64,000 nt of DNA, taken from positions 62,001 to 126,000 of the forward strand of contig NZ_JACVCV010000004.1 in NCBI RefSeq assembly GCF_017811155.1, in the 5' to 3' direction. Source of the DNA: Lunatimonas salinarum (GTDB taxonomy: Bacteria; Bacteroidota; Bacteroidia; Cytophagales; Cyclobacteriaceae). Below are positions 31,389 to 42,955 of this stretch, piece by piece. Every line of letters starts with the position of its first letter. The stretch's first letter is position 1. Below the pieces are notes generated by a model that worked only from the letters and a program-made list of their open reading frames with translations, did not search any database and had not been told where the DNA came from. The translations under genes were made by a program, and so were the position numbers.

Positions 31389-34300
31389 TTACTTCACGGT
31401 TTCTTTCGCCTTTTTGACAGGCTGCTTGTCCCGCTCAGCTACTAGACGTTCGTATTCTTCTTTGGAGCCTACAAGCACGCGCTCAAGATTGCGCTGACCG
31501 GTACCGGCAGGGATCAAATGACCTACGATCACGTTTTCTTTGAGGCCCAATAATTCATCACGCTTTCCTTTTATAGCCGCCTCACTAAGTACCTTCGTGG
31601 TCTCCTGGAATGACGCCGCAGAGATGAAGCTTTCTGTACCCAAGGACGATGCAGTAATACCTTGTAAGGTCGGTTGGGAAACGGCAGCTTGCGCATCCCG
31701 AACCTGTACGAGCTTTAAGTCCTTTCGCTTCAAGCTGGAGTTTTCATCACGGAGCCTGCGCGCCGTAATGATCATGCCCGGCTTCAACGTGGAGGACTCT
31801 CCCGCATCCATCACCACCTTTTTATCCAAAATGGAGTCGTTTTCCTCCCGGAAAGCCCACTTGTTTACGATTTGATTCTGTAAGAATCCGGTATCTCCGG
31901 CGTCCAAAATCTCTACCTTCTGCATCATTTGGCTTACGATTACCTCAATGTGCTTATCGTTGATCTTTACACCTTGCAAACGGTACACCTCTTGGATTTC
32001 GTTTACCAAGTATTCCTGAACTGCCGTCGGGCCCTTAATGGAAAGGATATCGTTTGGCGTAATAGCGCCATCAGACAACGGCTCTCCCGCACGGATAAAG
32101 TCGTTTTCCTGAACCAGGATATGCTTAGACAGGGAAACCATATACCGCTTCTTGACGCCGTCTTTGGATTCAATAAATATTTCCCGATTACCTCGCTTGA
32201 TGCCCCCGTAGCTAACCACTCCGTCGATTTCAGAAACCACTGCGGGGTTTGATGGGTTACGGGCCTCAAAAAGCTCCGTTACCCTTGGAAGACCGCCCGT
32301 AATATCGCGGGTTTTTCCAACTGATCGAGGAATTTTCACCAAAATTTGTCCAGACCGCACTTTATCCCCTTCCTCTACGGAAAGGTGGGCACCGACCGGA
32401 ATATTGTAGGACTTGGACTCGTCACCGTAATTCACAATTACAGCTGGGTTTTTGGTCTTATCTTTGGTTTCGATGATTACCTTCTCACGGTATCCTGTCT
32501 GATCATCCGCTACTTCTTTATAGGTAACACTTTCAATGATCGAATCGAACTCTACGGTTCCGTCAAATTCAGACAAGATGACCGCATTGTAGGGATCCCA
32601 AGTACATAGGGACTCGCCTTTTCCGATCTTCTGACCGTCCTTGACGTTCAATACAGCACCATAAGGGACGTGGTTTGAAACCAAGGTCTTACCCGACTTT
32701 TGATCATTGATCTTGATTTCACCTGATCTCCCCATGACGATCGATACCGATTCCCCGTCCTTGTTGGTGGTTTCTATCCAGCGAAGCTCTTCTTCAAATT
32801 CAACCACCCCCTCGAACTTCGCATTGATGCTGGCCTCTACGGAGATATTTGAAGCAGTACCTCCCACGTGGAAGGTTCTCAACGTCAACTGAGTACCGGG
32901 CTCACCAATGGATTGTGCGGCAATGACACCCACAGACTCGCCTACCTGCACGATGCTACCGGTAGAAAGGTTTCTTCCGTAACATTTCGCGCAGACTCCC
33001 CTACGGGTCTCGCAGGTTAGAACAGAACGAATTTCAACCTCTTCCACTGCGGACTCGTCTATTCTCTTAGCAATGGCATCCGTGATTTCCTCACCGGAGG
33101 CGATAATCAGCTCATCACTGATTGGATCCACCACATCATGCACCGCAATACGACCCACTACCCTTTCGGAAAGCGGCTCCACTATCTCGTCGTTATCTTT
33201 CAGTGCTTGTACCACCAGCCCACGAAGTGTTCCACAGTCTTCTTCTGAAATAATCATATCCTGCGCTACATCCACCAATCTTCGGGTGAGGTAGCCAGCA
33301 TCTGCGGTTTTAAGTGCTGTATCTGCAAGACCCTTCCTCGCACCGTGGGTAGAGATAAAGTATTCCAATACATCCAATCCTTCTTTAAAGTTGGAAAGAA
33401 TCGGGTTTTCGATGATTTCTCCCACAGAACCCTGAAGGTTTTTCTGCGGCTTAGCCATCAATCCCCTCATGCCACCCAACTGACGGATTTGCTCCCTAGA
33501 TCCCCTTGCGCCAGAGTGCATCATCATGAAGATCGCATTGAACCCTTGGTTATCCTCTTCCATTTGCCTCATCAGAATGTTGGTGAGGTTAGAATTGGTT
33601 CTGGTCCAGATATCGATTACTTGGTTATAACGTTCGTTATCGGTGATCAAACCCATCAGATAGTTGTTCCAAACCTGGTCAACTTCCGACTTGGCCTTAT
33701 CAATCAGCGGATCCTTTTCCTCCGGAATAATCACATCATCCAAGCCCATAGACAATCCACCTTGGTAAGCCATCTGGAATCCGAGATGTTTGATATCGTC
33801 CAAAAATTGAGCTGTACGTGCTATTCCACAAATTTTTACGACTTCTGCAATAATCTGTTGCAGTTTCTTCTTGGTAAGAAGTTCGTTTACAAACCCAACC
33901 TGCTCCGGAACAAACTGATTGAAAATCAGGCGACCGGCTACCGTATCTATAATTTCGCTGGCAAGCTCACCGTTTTCCTTCCGGACGGTTACCTTACATT
34001 TGATATGTGCATGCTTGGATATACGCTCCTCGTTCAATGCAATGATCACTTCTTCTTCTCCATAGAAGACCATACCTTCACCCAATACCGGCTCTGCCTC
34101 GGTGGACTTTTTGCCTTTGGTCACGTAGTACAATCCCAAAACCATGTCTTGAGAGGGTACGGTAATGGGGGCACCGTTCGCTGGATTCAGAATATTGTGG
34201 GAGGAAAGCATCAGGGTGCTGGCTTCCAATATTGCCTCATGGCCCAGCGGTACGTGAACCGCCATTTGGTCACCATCAAAGTCAGCGTTGAACGCAGTAC

Positions 34301-35702
34301 ACACCAACGGGTGCAACTGTATCGCCTTACCTTCGATCAATTTCGGCTGGAACGCTTGTATACCCAAACGGTGTAGCGTTGGAGCACGGTTCAAGAGCAC
34401 AGGGTGACCTTTCAATACATTTTCCAAAATATCCCACACCACAGGGTCTTTTCTGTCTACTATTTTCTTGGCAGACTTAACGGTTTTCACAATTCCGCGC
34501 TCTATCAATTTCCGGATGATAAAGGGCTTGAAAAGCTCGGCCGCCATGTTTTTAGGCAGTCCACATTCGTGGAGCTTCAACTCAGGGCCTACTACGATCA
34601 CAGAACGACCGGAATAATCCACCCGCTTTCCGAGCAGGTTTTGACGGAAACGACCCTGCTTTCCTTTCAGCATATCAGAAAGAGACTTCAGCGCCCGGTT
34701 ACCGTCAGATCTAACGGCGTTCACTTTGCGGGAATTATCAAACAGGGAATCTACGGCTTCCTGAAGCATCCGTTTCTCGTTTCGGAGAATCACCTCTGGA
34801 GCCTTGATATCGATCAGGCGCTTCAGGCGGTTATTTCGAATGATTACCCTCCGGTAAAGATCGTTTAAGTCAGAAGTAGCAAAACGTCCTCCGTCCAAGG
34901 GAACCAATGGCCTCAATTCCGGCGGAATAACCGGCACCATACGTACGATCATCCACTCGGGACGATTCTCGATACGTGTCCGGGCATCCCGGAACGCTTC
35001 CACCACTTTGAGTCGCTTCAACGCTTCTGCTTTACGCTGCTGGGAGGTATCCGTAGCGGCCTGATGCCTTAGGCTATAGGACAGATCGTCCAAGTCTAGT
35101 CGTGCCAACAGCATCTCCAATGCATCGGCACCCATTTTTGCGATGAATTTGGTAGGATCCTCGTCATCCAGCATTTGGTTCTCCTTGGGAAGCTTGTCCA
35201 TGATGTCCAAGTACTCATCCTCAGTAAGGAAATCCAAGTATTGTAGTCCGTCGTCCCCTTTTAAACCGGGTTGGATGACCACATACCTTTCATAATAGAC
35301 AATTTGATCAAGCTTTTTGGTGGGAAGGCCCAGAAGATATCCTATCTTATTAGGTAAGGATTTAAAGTACCAAATATGCGCTACCGGAACCACCAGTTCG
35401 ATGTGTCCCATACGCTCTCTACGTACTTTTTTCTCGGTCACTTCTACGCCACACCTGTCACAAATAATCCCTTTGTATCTAATGCGCTTGTATTTACCAC
35501 AATGACATTCCCAGTCCTTTACCGGTCCGAAAATCCGCTCACAGAACAAGCCTCCCATTTCTGGCTTATAAGTCCTGTAATTGATGGTTTCCGGCTGGGT
35601 TACTTCACCATGTGAGCTGTCCAAAATGGACTCAGGTGAAGCTAAACTAATGGTGACCCGGGAAAAGTCGTTGTTTAGTTTTTTATTTTTTCTGAACGCC
35701 AT
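31389..35702 (-). CDS. rpoC: RNA polymerase beta-prime subunit
   Basis: The 1437-residue clamp and active-site subunit. The N-terminal zinc ribbon shows [23 protein letters not shown] in part, the catalytic Mg-binding loop is [14 protein letters not shown], and the second zinc site appears as [16 protein letters not shown]. The trigger-loop region follows near [26 protein letters not shown]. The large lineage insertion between the two halves is of the size common in Bacteroidota. It follows rpoB by 50 nt and a terminator closes the unit. Confidence 0.99.
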   Translation of the reverse strand: MAFRKNKKLNNDFSRVTISLASPESILDSSHGEVTQPETINYRTYKPEMGGLFCERIFGPVKDWECHCGKYKRIRYKGIICDRCGVEVTEKKVRRERMGHIELVVPVAHIWYFKSLPNKIGYLLGLPTKKLDQIVYYERYVVIQPGLKGDDGLQYLDFLTEDEYLDIMDKLPKENQMLDDEDPTKFIAKMGADALEMLLARLDLDDLSYSLRHQAATDTSQQRKAEALKRLKVVEAFRDARTRIENRPEWMIVRMVPVIPPELRPLVPLDGGRFATSDLNDLYRRVIIRNNRLKRLIDIKAPEVILRNEKRMLQEAVDSLFDNSRKVNAVRSDGNRALKSLSDMLKGKQGRFRQNLLGKRVDYSGRSVIVVGPELKLHECGLPKNMAAELFKPFIIRKLIERGIVKTVKSAKKIVDRKDPVVWDILENVLKGHPVLLNRAPTLHRLGIQAFQPKLIEGKAIQLHPLVCTAFNADFDGDQMAVHVPLGHEAILEASTLMLSSHNILNPANGAPITVPSQDMVLGLYYVTKGKKSTEAEPVLGEGMVFYGEEEVIIALNEERISKHAHIKCKVTVRKENGELASEIIDTVAGRLIFNQFVPEQVGFVNELLTKKKLQQIIAEVVKICGIARTAQFLDDIKHLGFQMAYQGGLSMGLDDVIIPEEKDPLIDKAKSEVDQVWNNYLMGLITDNERYNQVIDIWTRTNSNLTNILMRQMEEDNQGFNAIFMMMHSGARGSREQIRQLGGMRGLMAKPQKNLQGSVGEIIENPILSNFKEGLDVLEYFISTHGARKGLADTALKTADAGYLTRRLVDVAQDMIISEEDCGTLRGLVVQALKDNDEIVEPLSERVVGRIAVHDVVDPISDELIIASGEEITDAIAKRIDESAVEEVEIRSVLTCETRRGVCAKCYGRNLSTGSIVQVGESVGVIAAQSIGEPGTQLTLRTFHVGGTASNISVEASINAKFEGVVEFEEELRWIETTNKDGESVSIVMGRSGEIKINDQKSGKTLVSNHVPYGAVLNVKDGQKIGKGESLCTWDPYNAVILSEFDGTVEFDSIIESVTYKEVADDQTGYREKVIIETKDKTKNPAVIVNYGDESKSYNIPVGAHLSVEEGDKVRSGQILVKIPRSVGKTRDITGGLPRVTELFEARNPSNPAVVSEIDGVVSYGGIKRGNREIFIESKDGVKKRYMVSLSKHILVQENDFIRAGEPLSDGAITPNDILSIKGPTAVQEYLVNEIQEVYRLQGVKINDKHIEVIVSQMMQKVEILDAGDTGFLQNQIVNKWAFREENDSILDKKVVMDAGESSTLKPGMIITARRLRDENSSLKRKDLKLVQVRDAQAAVSQPTLQGITASSLGTESFISAASFQETTKVLSEAAIKGKRDELLGLKENVIVGHLIPAGTGQRNLERVLVGSKEEYERLVAERDKQPVKKAKETVK

Positions 35703-35752
35703 AGTTATTTGTGTGAGTAGTTTGAGGGCCTCTCAGCCCGTAATAGTCAATT

Positions 35753-38700
35753 CTAGTCTAGTGTAATCTCCAGTGCAAGTCCCCTTAGTTCATGCACCAA
35801 CACATTAAAGGATTCCGGAATATTCGGCTTGGGAAGATTCTCACCTTTAACTATGGCTTCATAGGCTTTTGCCCGGCCAATTACATCATCAGACTTAACA
35901 GTCAAGATCTCTTGCAAGACGTGAGAAGCACCGAAGGCTTCCAATGCCCAAACTTCCATCTCTCCAAAACGCTGACCACCAAACTGGGCTTTACCGCCCA
36001 AAGGTTGCTGTGTGATCAAAGAATATGGTCCAATAGATCTTGCGTGCATCTTGTCATCCACCAAGTGACCCAGCTTCAACATGTAGGAAACTCCCACCGT
36101 CACCGGCTGGTCAAATTTCTTACCGGTCAGGCCATCAAACAGGTAGGTCCTGCCAAATGAAGGAAGCCCAGCCGCTGTCAACTCTGCGGCAACTTCTTCC
36201 GTAGTGGCCCCATCAAAGATCGGTGTGGCGTATTTCTTGCCTAGCTTCATTCCAGCCCATGCCAAAACCGTCTCAAAGATTTGACCGATATTCATACGGG
36301 ATGGCACACCCAAGGGATTAAGTACAATATCCATAGGCGTTCCGTCTTCCAAAAATGGCATATCCTCATCGCGTACGATACGGGCCACAATACCTTTGTT
36401 TCCGTGACGTCCAGCCATCTTATCCCCTACTTTTAGCTTACGCTTTTTAGCTACGTAGACCTTGGCCAATTGAACAATCCCAGCCGGTAATTCGTCGCCA
36501 ACTTCCAGGGTAAACTTATCCCGCTTAAATATTCCGGAAATTTCATTTCGGGAATTGGTATAGTTTTTCACCAATTGCTGCACTAAATCGTTGGTGTGCG
36601 AATCATCCGTCCAGTCGTCCAAAATGATATCAGAAATCAGATTGGCTTCCTCAGGCACATTGTAGTTGCTCTCATCCCTGTACGGGTTCTTTGCAGGGAA
36701 AAGATTATTCTCTATGTTCTGATAGTTAAACTTCATGCCCTTGCTGATGATTTCGTCTCCAAATTTGTGCCTTACACCATTGGAAACCTTTCCATCCAGC
36801 AAAACCACCAACTTTTGAATCATCCTTGCACGGATTGCAAGTAAGTCTTTGCTGTACTTTTGCTTCAGCTTTTCAACTTCCGCTTTTGATTTGGCTCGGA
36901 GGTCCTTGTCCTTTTTCGGCCTCGAAAACAACTTTGTCTCGATCACCACACCATTTAGCGAAGGAGAAGCCTTTAAAGACGCATCCTTCACATCCCCCGC
37001 TTTATCACCAAAGATCGCTCGAAGCAGCTTTTCTTCTGGCGTCGGATCAGTTTCTCCTTTTGGTGTGATCTTTCCGATGATGATATCACCTTCTTTCAGT
37101 TCAGCACCCACCCGGATAATCCCATTTTCATCCAGATTTTTAACCGCATCCTCTGACACGTTTGGTATTTCAGAAGTTAGTTCTTCCTCTCCACGCTTGG
37201 TATCTCGAACTTCAAGTTGGAACTCCTCAATATGTATGGAAGTGAAAATGTCCTCACGTACAACCCGTTCAGAAATAACAATCGCATCCTCGAAGTTATA
37301 ACCTTGCCAAGGCATGTAAGCCACAAGAAGGTTTTTCCCTAACGCCAACTCGCCTTGATTGGTAGAATATCCCTCTACCAATACCTGCCCCTTGGTGACG
37401 CGTTGCCCTTTCAGTACAATAGGCGACAAATTGATCGTCGTATCCTGATTCGTTCGCCGGAACTTGGTCAGGTGGTATGTCTTGTATTCGTCGCTGAAGT
37501 TAACTAGCAACTCATCATCGCTCAGGTCGTATTTGACGACTATCTTTTTCGCGTCCACATAATCGATTACACCATCTGCCTCTGCCAATACCAAGGCCCT
37601 AGAGTCGATAGCGGCTTTCCCTTCCAGGCCAGTCCCTACATAAGGAGCTTCTGCTTTTAACAATGGAACTGCCTGCCGCTGCATGTTTGAACCCATCAGC
37701 GCACGGTTCGCATCGTCGTGTTCCAAAAAGGGAATCAACGAAGCTGCTACCGAAACGATCTGATTTGGGGCTACGTCCATGTAGTTGATCTCACTAGGCT
37801 CCAATACCGGGAAGTCACCCTCAAAACGAGCCTTTACCCTGTCATTGATGAAGTTTCCTGAATCATCCAATGGTGCATTAGCCTGTGCAATATTATTATC
37901 GTCCTCTTCCTCCGCAGTCAGGAACACAATGTCCTTTGGATCCATGCTTACTTGCCCCTCCTTTACCTTTCGGTATGGAGTTTCCAAAAAGCCCATAGAA
38001 TTCACCTTGGCGTGCACACAGAGTGAGGATATCAACCCAATGTTTGGGCCTTCCGGTGTTTCAATCGTACATAGACGACCGTAATGGGTATAATGAACAT
38101 CACGAACCTCAAAACCAGCACGTTCTCTAGACAGACCACCTGGACCCAACGCAGACAAGCGCCGCTTGTGCGTTAATTCCGCCAAAGGATTAGTCTGATC
38201 CATAAACTGGGAAAGCTGATTGGTGCCAAAGAACGAGTTGATGACAGAAGAAAGCGTCCTCGCATTGATCAGGTCAACCGGCTTGAAATCCTCATTGTCT
38301 CTAACGTTCATTCTTTCACGAATCGTACGAGCCATACGGGCAAGTCCCACCCCAAACTGACTATAAAGTTGCTCTCCAACGGTTCGTACTCTTCGATTAC
38401 TCAGGTGGTCAATATCATCCACTACTGCTTTAGAGTTTATCAACCCGATAAGATACTTCACAATGGAAATAATATCTTCTGTGGTCAATACAATCTTTTC
38501 AGGATCAATATCAAGCCCTAGTTTTTTGTTGATTCGATACCTACCCACTTCGCCGAGATCATACCTTTTATCAGAAAAGAAAAGACCGTGAATCACCTCC
38601 CGAGCAGTCGCCTCGTCAGGGGCTTCCGTGTTTCTTAACTGGCGGTAAATAACCTCAACTGCTTCTTTCTCTGAGTTGGAGTTATCTTTCTGGAGCGTAT

Positions 38701-39628
38701 TGTAAATAATGGAATAATCTGCAACATTCACATCTTCCCTGTGAAGAATGATGCTCTTTGTAGAAGAATCAAGGATTAGATCAACATCTTCGGCTGTAAG
38801 TACGGAATCCCGCTCTAATAACACCTCGTTACGGTCAATCGATACCACCTCACCTGTATCTTCATCTACGAAGTCTTCTACCCAGGTTCTCAATACCCTC
38901 GCTGCCAATCTACGACCAATCACTTTTTTAAGCGTTGACTTGTTAGCATCTACTTCTTCAGATAGCCCAAACAGGTCCAAAATCTCCTTATCCGAACCGT
39001 ATCCTATCGCTCGAAGCAATGTAGTCACCGGAAATTTCTTCTTTCGGTCAATATAAGCATACATGACATTATTGATGTCCGTTGCAAATTCAATCCAAGA
39101 ACCCTTGAATGGGATTATTCGAGCTGAATACAGCTTGGTACCGTTGGTATGCTTGCTTTGGGCAAAGAAAACCCCCGGAGAGCGGTGCAACTGAGAAACG
39201 ATTACGCGCTCCGCACCATTGATGACAAAAGAGCCTTTTTCAGTCATGTAGGGAAGATTTCCTAAGAAAACTTCCTGCTCGATGGTCTCAAAGTCCTCAT
39301 TATCTTCGTCCGAACATAACAACCGAAGTTTGGCCTTCAGTGGAACGGAATAGGTAAGTCCCCGATCAATACACTCAGATACATTGTACTTTGGAGGATC
39401 AACGGCATAGTCGATAAATTCAAGGGTGAAATTTTCCCGGGAATCAGAAATGGGAAAATTTTCGGAAAACACCTTGAAAAGACCATCCTGTCTTCGCTTT
39501 TCAGCAGGGGTATCCAACTGGAAAAAATCTTTGAAGGACTGCAGTTGAATGTCTAGAAAGTCGGGATAGTCTTTGACTACCTTTATAGATGAGAAACTTT
39601 TCCTTGCGGTTTGATTCTGGATAGCCAA
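35753..39628 (-). CDS. rpoB: RNA polymerase beta subunit
   Basis: The 1291-residue beta subunit. The rifampicin-binding cluster reads [34 protein letters not shown] in segments (about residues 505-540) with the sensitive-type residues D, H and S in their usual places. The C-terminal signature [24 protein letters not shown] is present. [15 protein letters not shown] and [14 protein letters not shown] mark the conserved core. It has its own upstream promoter, separated from rplL by a terminator hairpin. Confidence 0.99.
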   Translation of the reverse strand: MAIQNQTARKSFSSIKVVKDYPDFLDIQLQSFKDFFQLDTPAEKRRQDGLFKVFSENFPISDSRENFTLEFIDYAVDPPKYNVSECIDRGLTYSVPLKAKLRLLCSDEDNEDFETIEQEVFLGNLPYMTEKGSFVINGAERVIVSQLHRSPGVFFAQSKHTNGTKLYSARIIPFKGSWIEFATDINNVMYAYIDRKKKFPVTTLLRAIGYGSDKEILDLFGLSEEVDANKSTLKKVIGRRLAARVLRTWVEDFVDEDTGEVVSIDRNEVLLERDSVLTAEDVDLILDSSTKSIILHREDVNVADYSIIYNTLQKDNSNSEKEAVEVIYRQLRNTEAPDEATAREVIHGLFFSDKRYDLGEVGRYRINKKLGLDIDPEKIVLTTEDIISIVKYLIGLINSKAVVDDIDHLSNRRVRTVGEQLYSQFGVGLARMARTIRERMNVRDNEDFKPVDLINARTLSSVINSFFGTNQLSQFMDQTNPLAELTHKRRLSALGPGGLSRERAGFEVRDVHYTHYGRLCTIETPEGPNIGLISSLCVHAKVNSMGFLETPYRKVKEGQVSMDPKDIVFLTAEEEDDNNIAQANAPLDDSGNFINDRVKARFEGDFPVLEPSEINYMDVAPNQIVSVAASLIPFLEHDDANRALMGSNMQRQAVPLLKAEAPYVGTGLEGKAAIDSRALVLAEADGVIDYVDAKKIVVKYDLSDDELLVNFSDEYKTYHLTKFRRTNQDTTINLSPIVLKGQRVTKGQVLVEGYSTNQGELALGKNLLVAYMPWQGYNFEDAIVISERVVREDIFTSIHIEEFQLEVRDTKRGEEELTSEIPNVSEDAVKNLDENGIIRVGAELKEGDIIIGKITPKGETDPTPEEKLLRAIFGDKAGDVKDASLKASPSLNGVVIETKLFSRPKKDKDLRAKSKAEVEKLKQKYSKDLLAIRARMIQKLVVLLDGKVSNGVRHKFGDEIISKGMKFNYQNIENNLFPAKNPYRDESNYNVPEEANLISDIILDDWTDDSHTNDLVQQLVKNYTNSRNEISGIFKRDKFTLEVGDELPAGIVQLAKVYVAKKRKLKVGDKMAGRHGNKGIVARIVRDEDMPFLEDGTPMDIVLNPLGVPSRMNIGQIFETVLAWAGMKLGKKYATPIFDGATTEEVAAELTAAGLPSFGRTYLFDGLTGKKFDQPVTVGVSYMLKLGHLVDDKMHARSIGPYSLITQQPLGGKAQFGGQRFGEMEVWALEAFGASHVLQEILTVKSDDVIGRAKAYEAIVKGENLPKPNIPESFNVLVHELRGLALEITLD

Positions 39629-39663
39629 GGCAGTATATGTTTTTAGTTATATTAATTATTAAT

Positions 39664-39693
39664 CAAACACAAATATTGCTACGAATAGTGCAA
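39664..39693 (-). promoter_or_regulatory. Probable rpoBC promoter
   Basis: On the minus strand TTG, exactly 19 nt, then TGTGTTTG, one base off the TAnnTTTG consensus. It lies between the rplL terminator and rpoB, 36 nt before the rpoB start. Confidence 0.6.
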
Positions 39694-39716
39694 TTAATTT
39701 GTTGTCCATAAACAGG

Positions 39717-39747
39717 AAAAGACCTGACTTTAAAGTCAGGTCTATTT
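39717..39747 (-). terminator. Terminator or attenuator between rplL and rpoB
   Basis: AGACCTGACTTTAAAGTCAGGTCT is a perfect 24-nt inverted repeat followed on the minus strand by four T, then CC. The short T-tract could let some polymerase read on into rpoB, so attenuation is possible. Confidence 0.75.
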
Positions 39748-39785
39748 TGGATAACCCATTCCAAAAGAAGGAACGGTTACTCAAA

Positions 39786-40166
39786 TTACTTCAATTCTAC
39801 TTCAGCGCCAGCCTCTTCAAGTTGCTTCTTAAGTGCGTCAGCTTCGTCTTTGCTAACACCCTCTTTGATTGCCTTAGGAGCACCGTCTACTACTTCCTTA
39901 GCCTCTTTCAGTCCAAGACCGGTCAACTCTTTTACAAGTTTAACTACAGCCAATTTCTGTCCACCAGCAGCTTTCAAGATAACATCGAAAGAAGTCTTTT
40001 CTTCTTCAGCAGCAGCTTCACCTCCACCAGCTCCGGCAGCTACAACTGTAGCAGCGGCAGCAGCGGGCTCGATACCGTACTCATCTTTCAAAATTGCGGC
40101 TAACTCATTAACCTCTTTAACAGTCAAGTTAACTAACTGCTCAGCGAATGCTTTAAGATCTGCCAT
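39786..40166 (-). CDS. rplL: 50S ribosomal protein L7/L12
   Basis: A 126-residue stalk protein that recruits translation GTPases. The N-terminal dimerisation helices ([23 protein letters not shown]) are joined by an Ala/Gly/Glu hinge to the C-terminal domain with [39 protein letters not shown]. It follows rplJ by 52 nt, as usual for the L10-L12 pair. Confidence 0.98.
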   Translation of the reverse strand: MADLKAFAEQLVNLTVKEVNELAAILKDEYGIEPAAAAATVVAAGAGGGEAAAEEEKTSFDVILKAAGGQKLAVVKLVKELTGLGLKEAKEVVDGAPKAIKEGVSKDEADALKKQLEEAGAEVELK

Positions 40167-40218
40167 TGTATAAAATATTTAATTGTTTGATTTTTAACTG
40201 AATTGATTGAATTTAATT

Positions 40219-40758
40219 TTAAGACTCCCTTTCGGAAAGCGTTTTGACCACACCGGCAAGTATGTGCTGTCCACTCTGAAGAGCAGAAAGAACATTCTTC
40301 GCAGGAGATTGCAACAAACCGATAACCTCTCCGAGCAACTCGTCTTTTGATTTAAGGTTAGAAAGGATTTCCAGGTTATTTTCACCTAGAAACACATCTC
40401 CGTCTATCGAGGCTCCCTTGAATTTAGGACGTGTCTCTTTTTTGCCAAGCTTCTTCCGAAATTCCAACAAAGTCTTAGCAGGCAGATTGCCTACTTCCTT
40501 TGAAAAAAGAATCCCCGAAAACCCCTTCAATGCTTTATCATTGAAATCGGTATAGTCCGCATCCAAGTTTTCAAGCGCCTTCTTTACAAGCGTATTTTTA
40601 TAAACCTTGTATTCGAGTCCTTTCTCGAAACACATCCTTCTGAATGCATTTACCTGAGCTACTGAAAAACCCGACGCATCCGTTACGTAGAAATGCGGGA
40701 TTTCCTTAAACTTCTCGGTAAGTTCATCAATGATGGATTTTTTCTCTTCTCTTGTCAT
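40219..40758 (-). CDS. rplJ: 50S ribosomal protein L10
   Basis: A 179-residue stalk base protein that binds 23S rRNA and L12 dimers. Conserved parts are EKKSIIDELTEKFKEIPHFYVTDASGFSVAQVNAFRR, YKVYKNTLVKKAL and LPAKTLLEFRKKLGK. The final helix that holds L12 is present and ends in KTLSERES. It lies 2 nt after rplA. Confidence 0.97.
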   Translation of the reverse strand: MTREEKKSIIDELTEKFKEIPHFYVTDASGFSVAQVNAFRRMCFEKGLEYKVYKNTLVKKALENLDADYTDFNDKALKGFSGILFSKEVGNLPAKTLLEFRKKLGKKETRPKFKGASIDGDVFLGENNLEILSNLKSKDELLGEVIGLLQSPAKNVLSALQSGQHILAGVVKTLSERES

Positions 40759-40760
40759 GA

Positions 40761-41459
40761 TTATATACCTTGAATACTAGATTTATCGATGATAATACCC
40801 GGTGACATGGTACTAGAGATGTGGATACTTCTAAAATAAGTACCTTTCGCCGCAGCTGGCTTCAATTTCGACACAGTCTGAATCAATTCCATCGCGTTGT
40901 CCAGAATTTTGTCCGGAGAAAATGAAACCTTTCCAACACTTGCATGAAGGATACCAAACTTATCCACCTTGAAGTCGATCTTACCTGCTTTTACATCTTT
41001 CACAGCTTTACCGACATCAAGCGTTACCGTACCAGATTTCGGATTAGGCATCAGCCCTCTAGGACCTAAAACCCTTCCTAGTCTACCTACCTTTGCCATT
41101 ACATTAGGCGTGGTGATGATTACATCGATATCTGTCCAACCTCCTTCGATTTTGGCGATATAATCATCCAAACCAACGTGGTCTGCGCCTGCTTCTTTCG
41201 CCTCGTCTACTTTGTCAGGGCTGCAAAGCACAAGCACTTTCACATCCTTACCTGTACCATGTGGCAAGGCCACTACCCCTCTAACCATTTGGTCAGCTTT
41301 TCTAGGGTCAACACCCAACCGAATGTCTATATCCACGGAAGCATCAAACTTCGCATTAGATATTTCCTTCACAATGCTAGATGCCTCAGCCAGAGAATAG
41401 GCTTGGCTAGGATCATATTTAGAAAGAGCTTCTTTTTGTTTTTTTGTTAACTTAGCCAT
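40761..41459 (-). CDS. rplA: 50S ribosomal protein L1
   Basis: A 232-residue protein of the L1 stalk at the E site; in enterobacteria it represses the rplK-rplA pair. The sequence has [41 protein letters not shown] and the signature [25 protein letters not shown]. It ends in SSIQGI. It follows rplK by 10 nt. Confidence 0.98.
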   Translation of the reverse strand: MAKLTKKQKEALSKYDPSQAYSLAEASSIVKEISNAKFDASVDIDIRLGVDPRKADQMVRGVVALPHGTGKDVKVLVLCSPDKVDEAKEAGADHVGLDDYIAKIEGGWTDIDVIITTPNVMAKVGRLGRVLGPRGLMPNPKSGTVTLDVGKAVKDVKAGKIDFKVDKFGILHASVGKVSFSPDKILDNAMELIQTVSKLKPAAAKGTYFRSIHISSTMSPGIIIDKSSIQGI

Positions 41460-41469
41460 ATCCCTTTAT

Positions 41470-41913
41470 TTAATCCTCCCAAGGAGCTTTCCCTGAAACA
41501 GTAATTCCCATACTTCTAGCGGTGCCAGCTATCATTCTCATGGCAGCCTCCACCTCGAAAGCATTTAAGTCTGGCATCTTCACTTCAGCGATCGTTTTTA
41601 CTTGATCCCAAGTCACAGAGCCCACTTTTTTCCTGTTGGGCTCCGAAGAGCCGCCCTTCACTTTTGCCGCATCCAACAGCATATTCGCAGCCGGTGGCGT
41701 TTTGACGACAAATTCAAAAGACTTATCGGAGAAAATAGTGATAAGAACCGGCACAACCTGGCCCATTTTCTCCTGTGTTCTGGCATTGAACTGCTTACAG
41801 AACTCCATGATGTTCAAACCCTTGGAACCAAGAGCTGGACCAACAGGAGGAGATGGATTCGCTTGGCCACCCTTCACCTGTAATTTCAGATAACCAGTGA
41901 TTTCTTTTGCCAT
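41470..41913 (-). CDS. rplK: 50S ribosomal protein L11
   Basis: A 147-residue protein of the GTPase-associated centre and the site where stalled ribosomes signal to RelA-type enzymes. The N-domain has [38 protein letters not shown]; the C-domain has [38 protein letters not shown]. The conserved prolines at the thiostrepton site are kept. It lies 3 nt after nusG. Confidence 0.98.
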   Translation of the reverse strand: MAKEITGYLKLQVKGGQANPSPPVGPALGSKGLNIMEFCKQFNARTQEKMGQVVPVLITIFSDKSFEFVVKTPPAANMLLDAAKVKGGSSEPNRKKVGSVTWDQVKTIAEVKMPDLNAFEVEAAMRMIAGTARSMGITVSGKAPWED

Positions 41914-41916
41914 TTC

Positions 41917-42474
41917 CTAGTCTTGTTTTTCTACTTGAATAAAATTTAATTCAACAGGAGTGTTTCGACCAAATATCTTAACCATAACGTTAAGTTTCTT
42001 CTTGTCTTCAAACACCTCCTCAATCATTCCCGAGAAACCACTGAAAGGACCGTCCATTACCTTCACGGTCTCTCCAACTATAAATGGTGTATCCAGTTTT
42101 TCCGCAAACTCATCAATCTCTTCAACACGACCTAAAATCCTGTTGACTTCCGACTGACGTAATGGCTCGGGGGTTTTGGAAGCTCCCCCCTGGTTTGACC
42201 CTAAAAAACCGATCACTCCCGGAATACTCGTAATCACATGGTTGGCTTCGCCATGGCTGAGATCCGCATGAACCAAAACGTAACCAGGAAAAAAGTTTCT
42301 TTCCCGAACACGCTTTTTGCCATTACGCATCTCATAAATCTTCTCAGAAGGTATCAACACTTCCGGAATATATTCCTCGAGCTTTTGCCTGGCTATCTCG
42401 TTGTCTAAATACGTTTTAGCTTTCTTTTCCTGCCCGGCAACCACTCTAAGGACATACCATTTCTGCTCAGCCAT
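41917..42474 (-). CDS. nusG: Transcription elongation factor NusG
   Basis: A 185-residue factor linking polymerase to the ribosome (through S10) and to Rho. The NGN domain begins QKWYVLRVVAGQEKKAKTYL and has RNFFPGYVLV and TSIPGVIGFLG. The C-terminal KOW domain has FIVGETVKVMDGPFSGFSGMIEEV (about residues 130-155). It lies between secE and rplK, the universal order. Confidence 0.98.
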   Translation of the reverse strand: MAEQKWYVLRVVAGQEKKAKTYLDNEIARQKLEEYIPEVLIPSEKIYEMRNGKKRVRERNFFPGYVLVHADLSHGEANHVITSIPGVIGFLGSNQGGASKTPEPLRQSEVNRILGRVEEIDEFAEKLDTPFIVGETVKVMDGPFSGFSGMIEEVFEDKKKLNVMVKIFGRNTPVELNFIQVEKQD

Positions 42475-42492
42475 TATGTAATTTTGATTCTA

Positions 42493-42681
42493 TTAGAATA
42501 AATCATAAAACCACTTCATAACGCTCTCGAATGAAAGATCGATGAGCCCTATTACCAAGGCGAAAATCAACGACGCAACAAGCACCAAGACTGCACTGTT
42601 TTGCAATGAAGCGTACTTAGGCCAAGTGACCTTGTTCTTCATCTCGTCGATGGATTCAACTACAAAATTCTTGACGTTCAT
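42493..42681 (-). CDS. secE: Protein translocase subunit SecE
   Basis: A 62-residue single-span subunit of the Sec translocon. It starts MNVKNFVVESIDEMKNKVTWPKYASLQ, with the KVTWP element that contacts SecY, and has one transmembrane helix (VLVLVASLIFALVIGLIDLSF). The frame remains open upstream through tRNA-Trp, which cannot be coding, so ATG 42681 is the start. nusG follows by 18 nt. Confidence 0.96.
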   Translation of the reverse strand: MNVKNFVVESIDEMKNKVTWPKYASLQNSAVLVLVASLIFALVIGLIDLSFESVMKWFYDLF

Positions 42682-42771
42682 GTAACCTGATTTAATAGAC
42701 CCCACCTTTGGTAGAAGATGTCCGGCATGAAATACCTCTGACATCCACGAAAGGGCTTTATGGTTCTTTAG

Positions 42772-42842
42772 CACGGGCAGAGAGATTCGAACTCCCATCA
42801 ACGGTTTTGGAGACCGCTATTCTGCCATTGAACTATGCCCGT
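42772..42842 (-). tRNA. tRNA-Trp (CCA)
   Basis: A 71-nt cloverleaf: acceptor ACGGGCA pairs with TGCCCGT, anticodon loop CTCCAAA gives CCA, T-arm GTTCGAATC, discriminator G. The CCA end is not encoded. It lies between tuf and secE and starts the secE-nusG-rplK transcript. Confidence 0.97.
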
Positions 42843-42867
42843 AGACACTTCCTCCATTTACGGAACG

Positions 42868-42899
42868 CAAAAGTAGGTAGAAATGTCATAAGAAACAAA
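42868..42899 (-). promoter_or_regulatory. Promoter of tRNA-Trp-secE-nusG-rplKAJL
   Basis: On the minus strand TTTG, 20 nt, then TACTTTTGC, immediately downstream of the tuf terminator. The start point would be about 20 nt before the tRNA. Confidence 0.8.
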
Positions 42900-42932
42900 T
42901 GCGATTCCGAAAAAATTCAGAATCGCACCTGC
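42893..42932 (-). terminator. Terminator after tuf
   Basis: On the minus strand TGCGATTC pairs with GAATCGCA (42920-42927 with 42900-42907) around a 12-nt loop, followed by TTTGTTTC. The -33 TTG of the next promoter lies within its T-tract. Confidence 0.7.
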
Positions 42933-42955
42933 ATTTATCGTATAAATCTCAGAAA

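Noticed and set aside
33345-34376. Long + strand open frame of 343 codons opposite rpoC
   Set aside because: It lies wholly inside rpoC on the other strand, has no domain pattern, and similar antisense frames occur all along the GC-balanced ribosomal genes.
42682-42801. Upstream in-frame extension of secE
   Set aside because: It would run through tRNA-Trp, which has a perfect cloverleaf; SecE proteins of this size start at MNVKNF.
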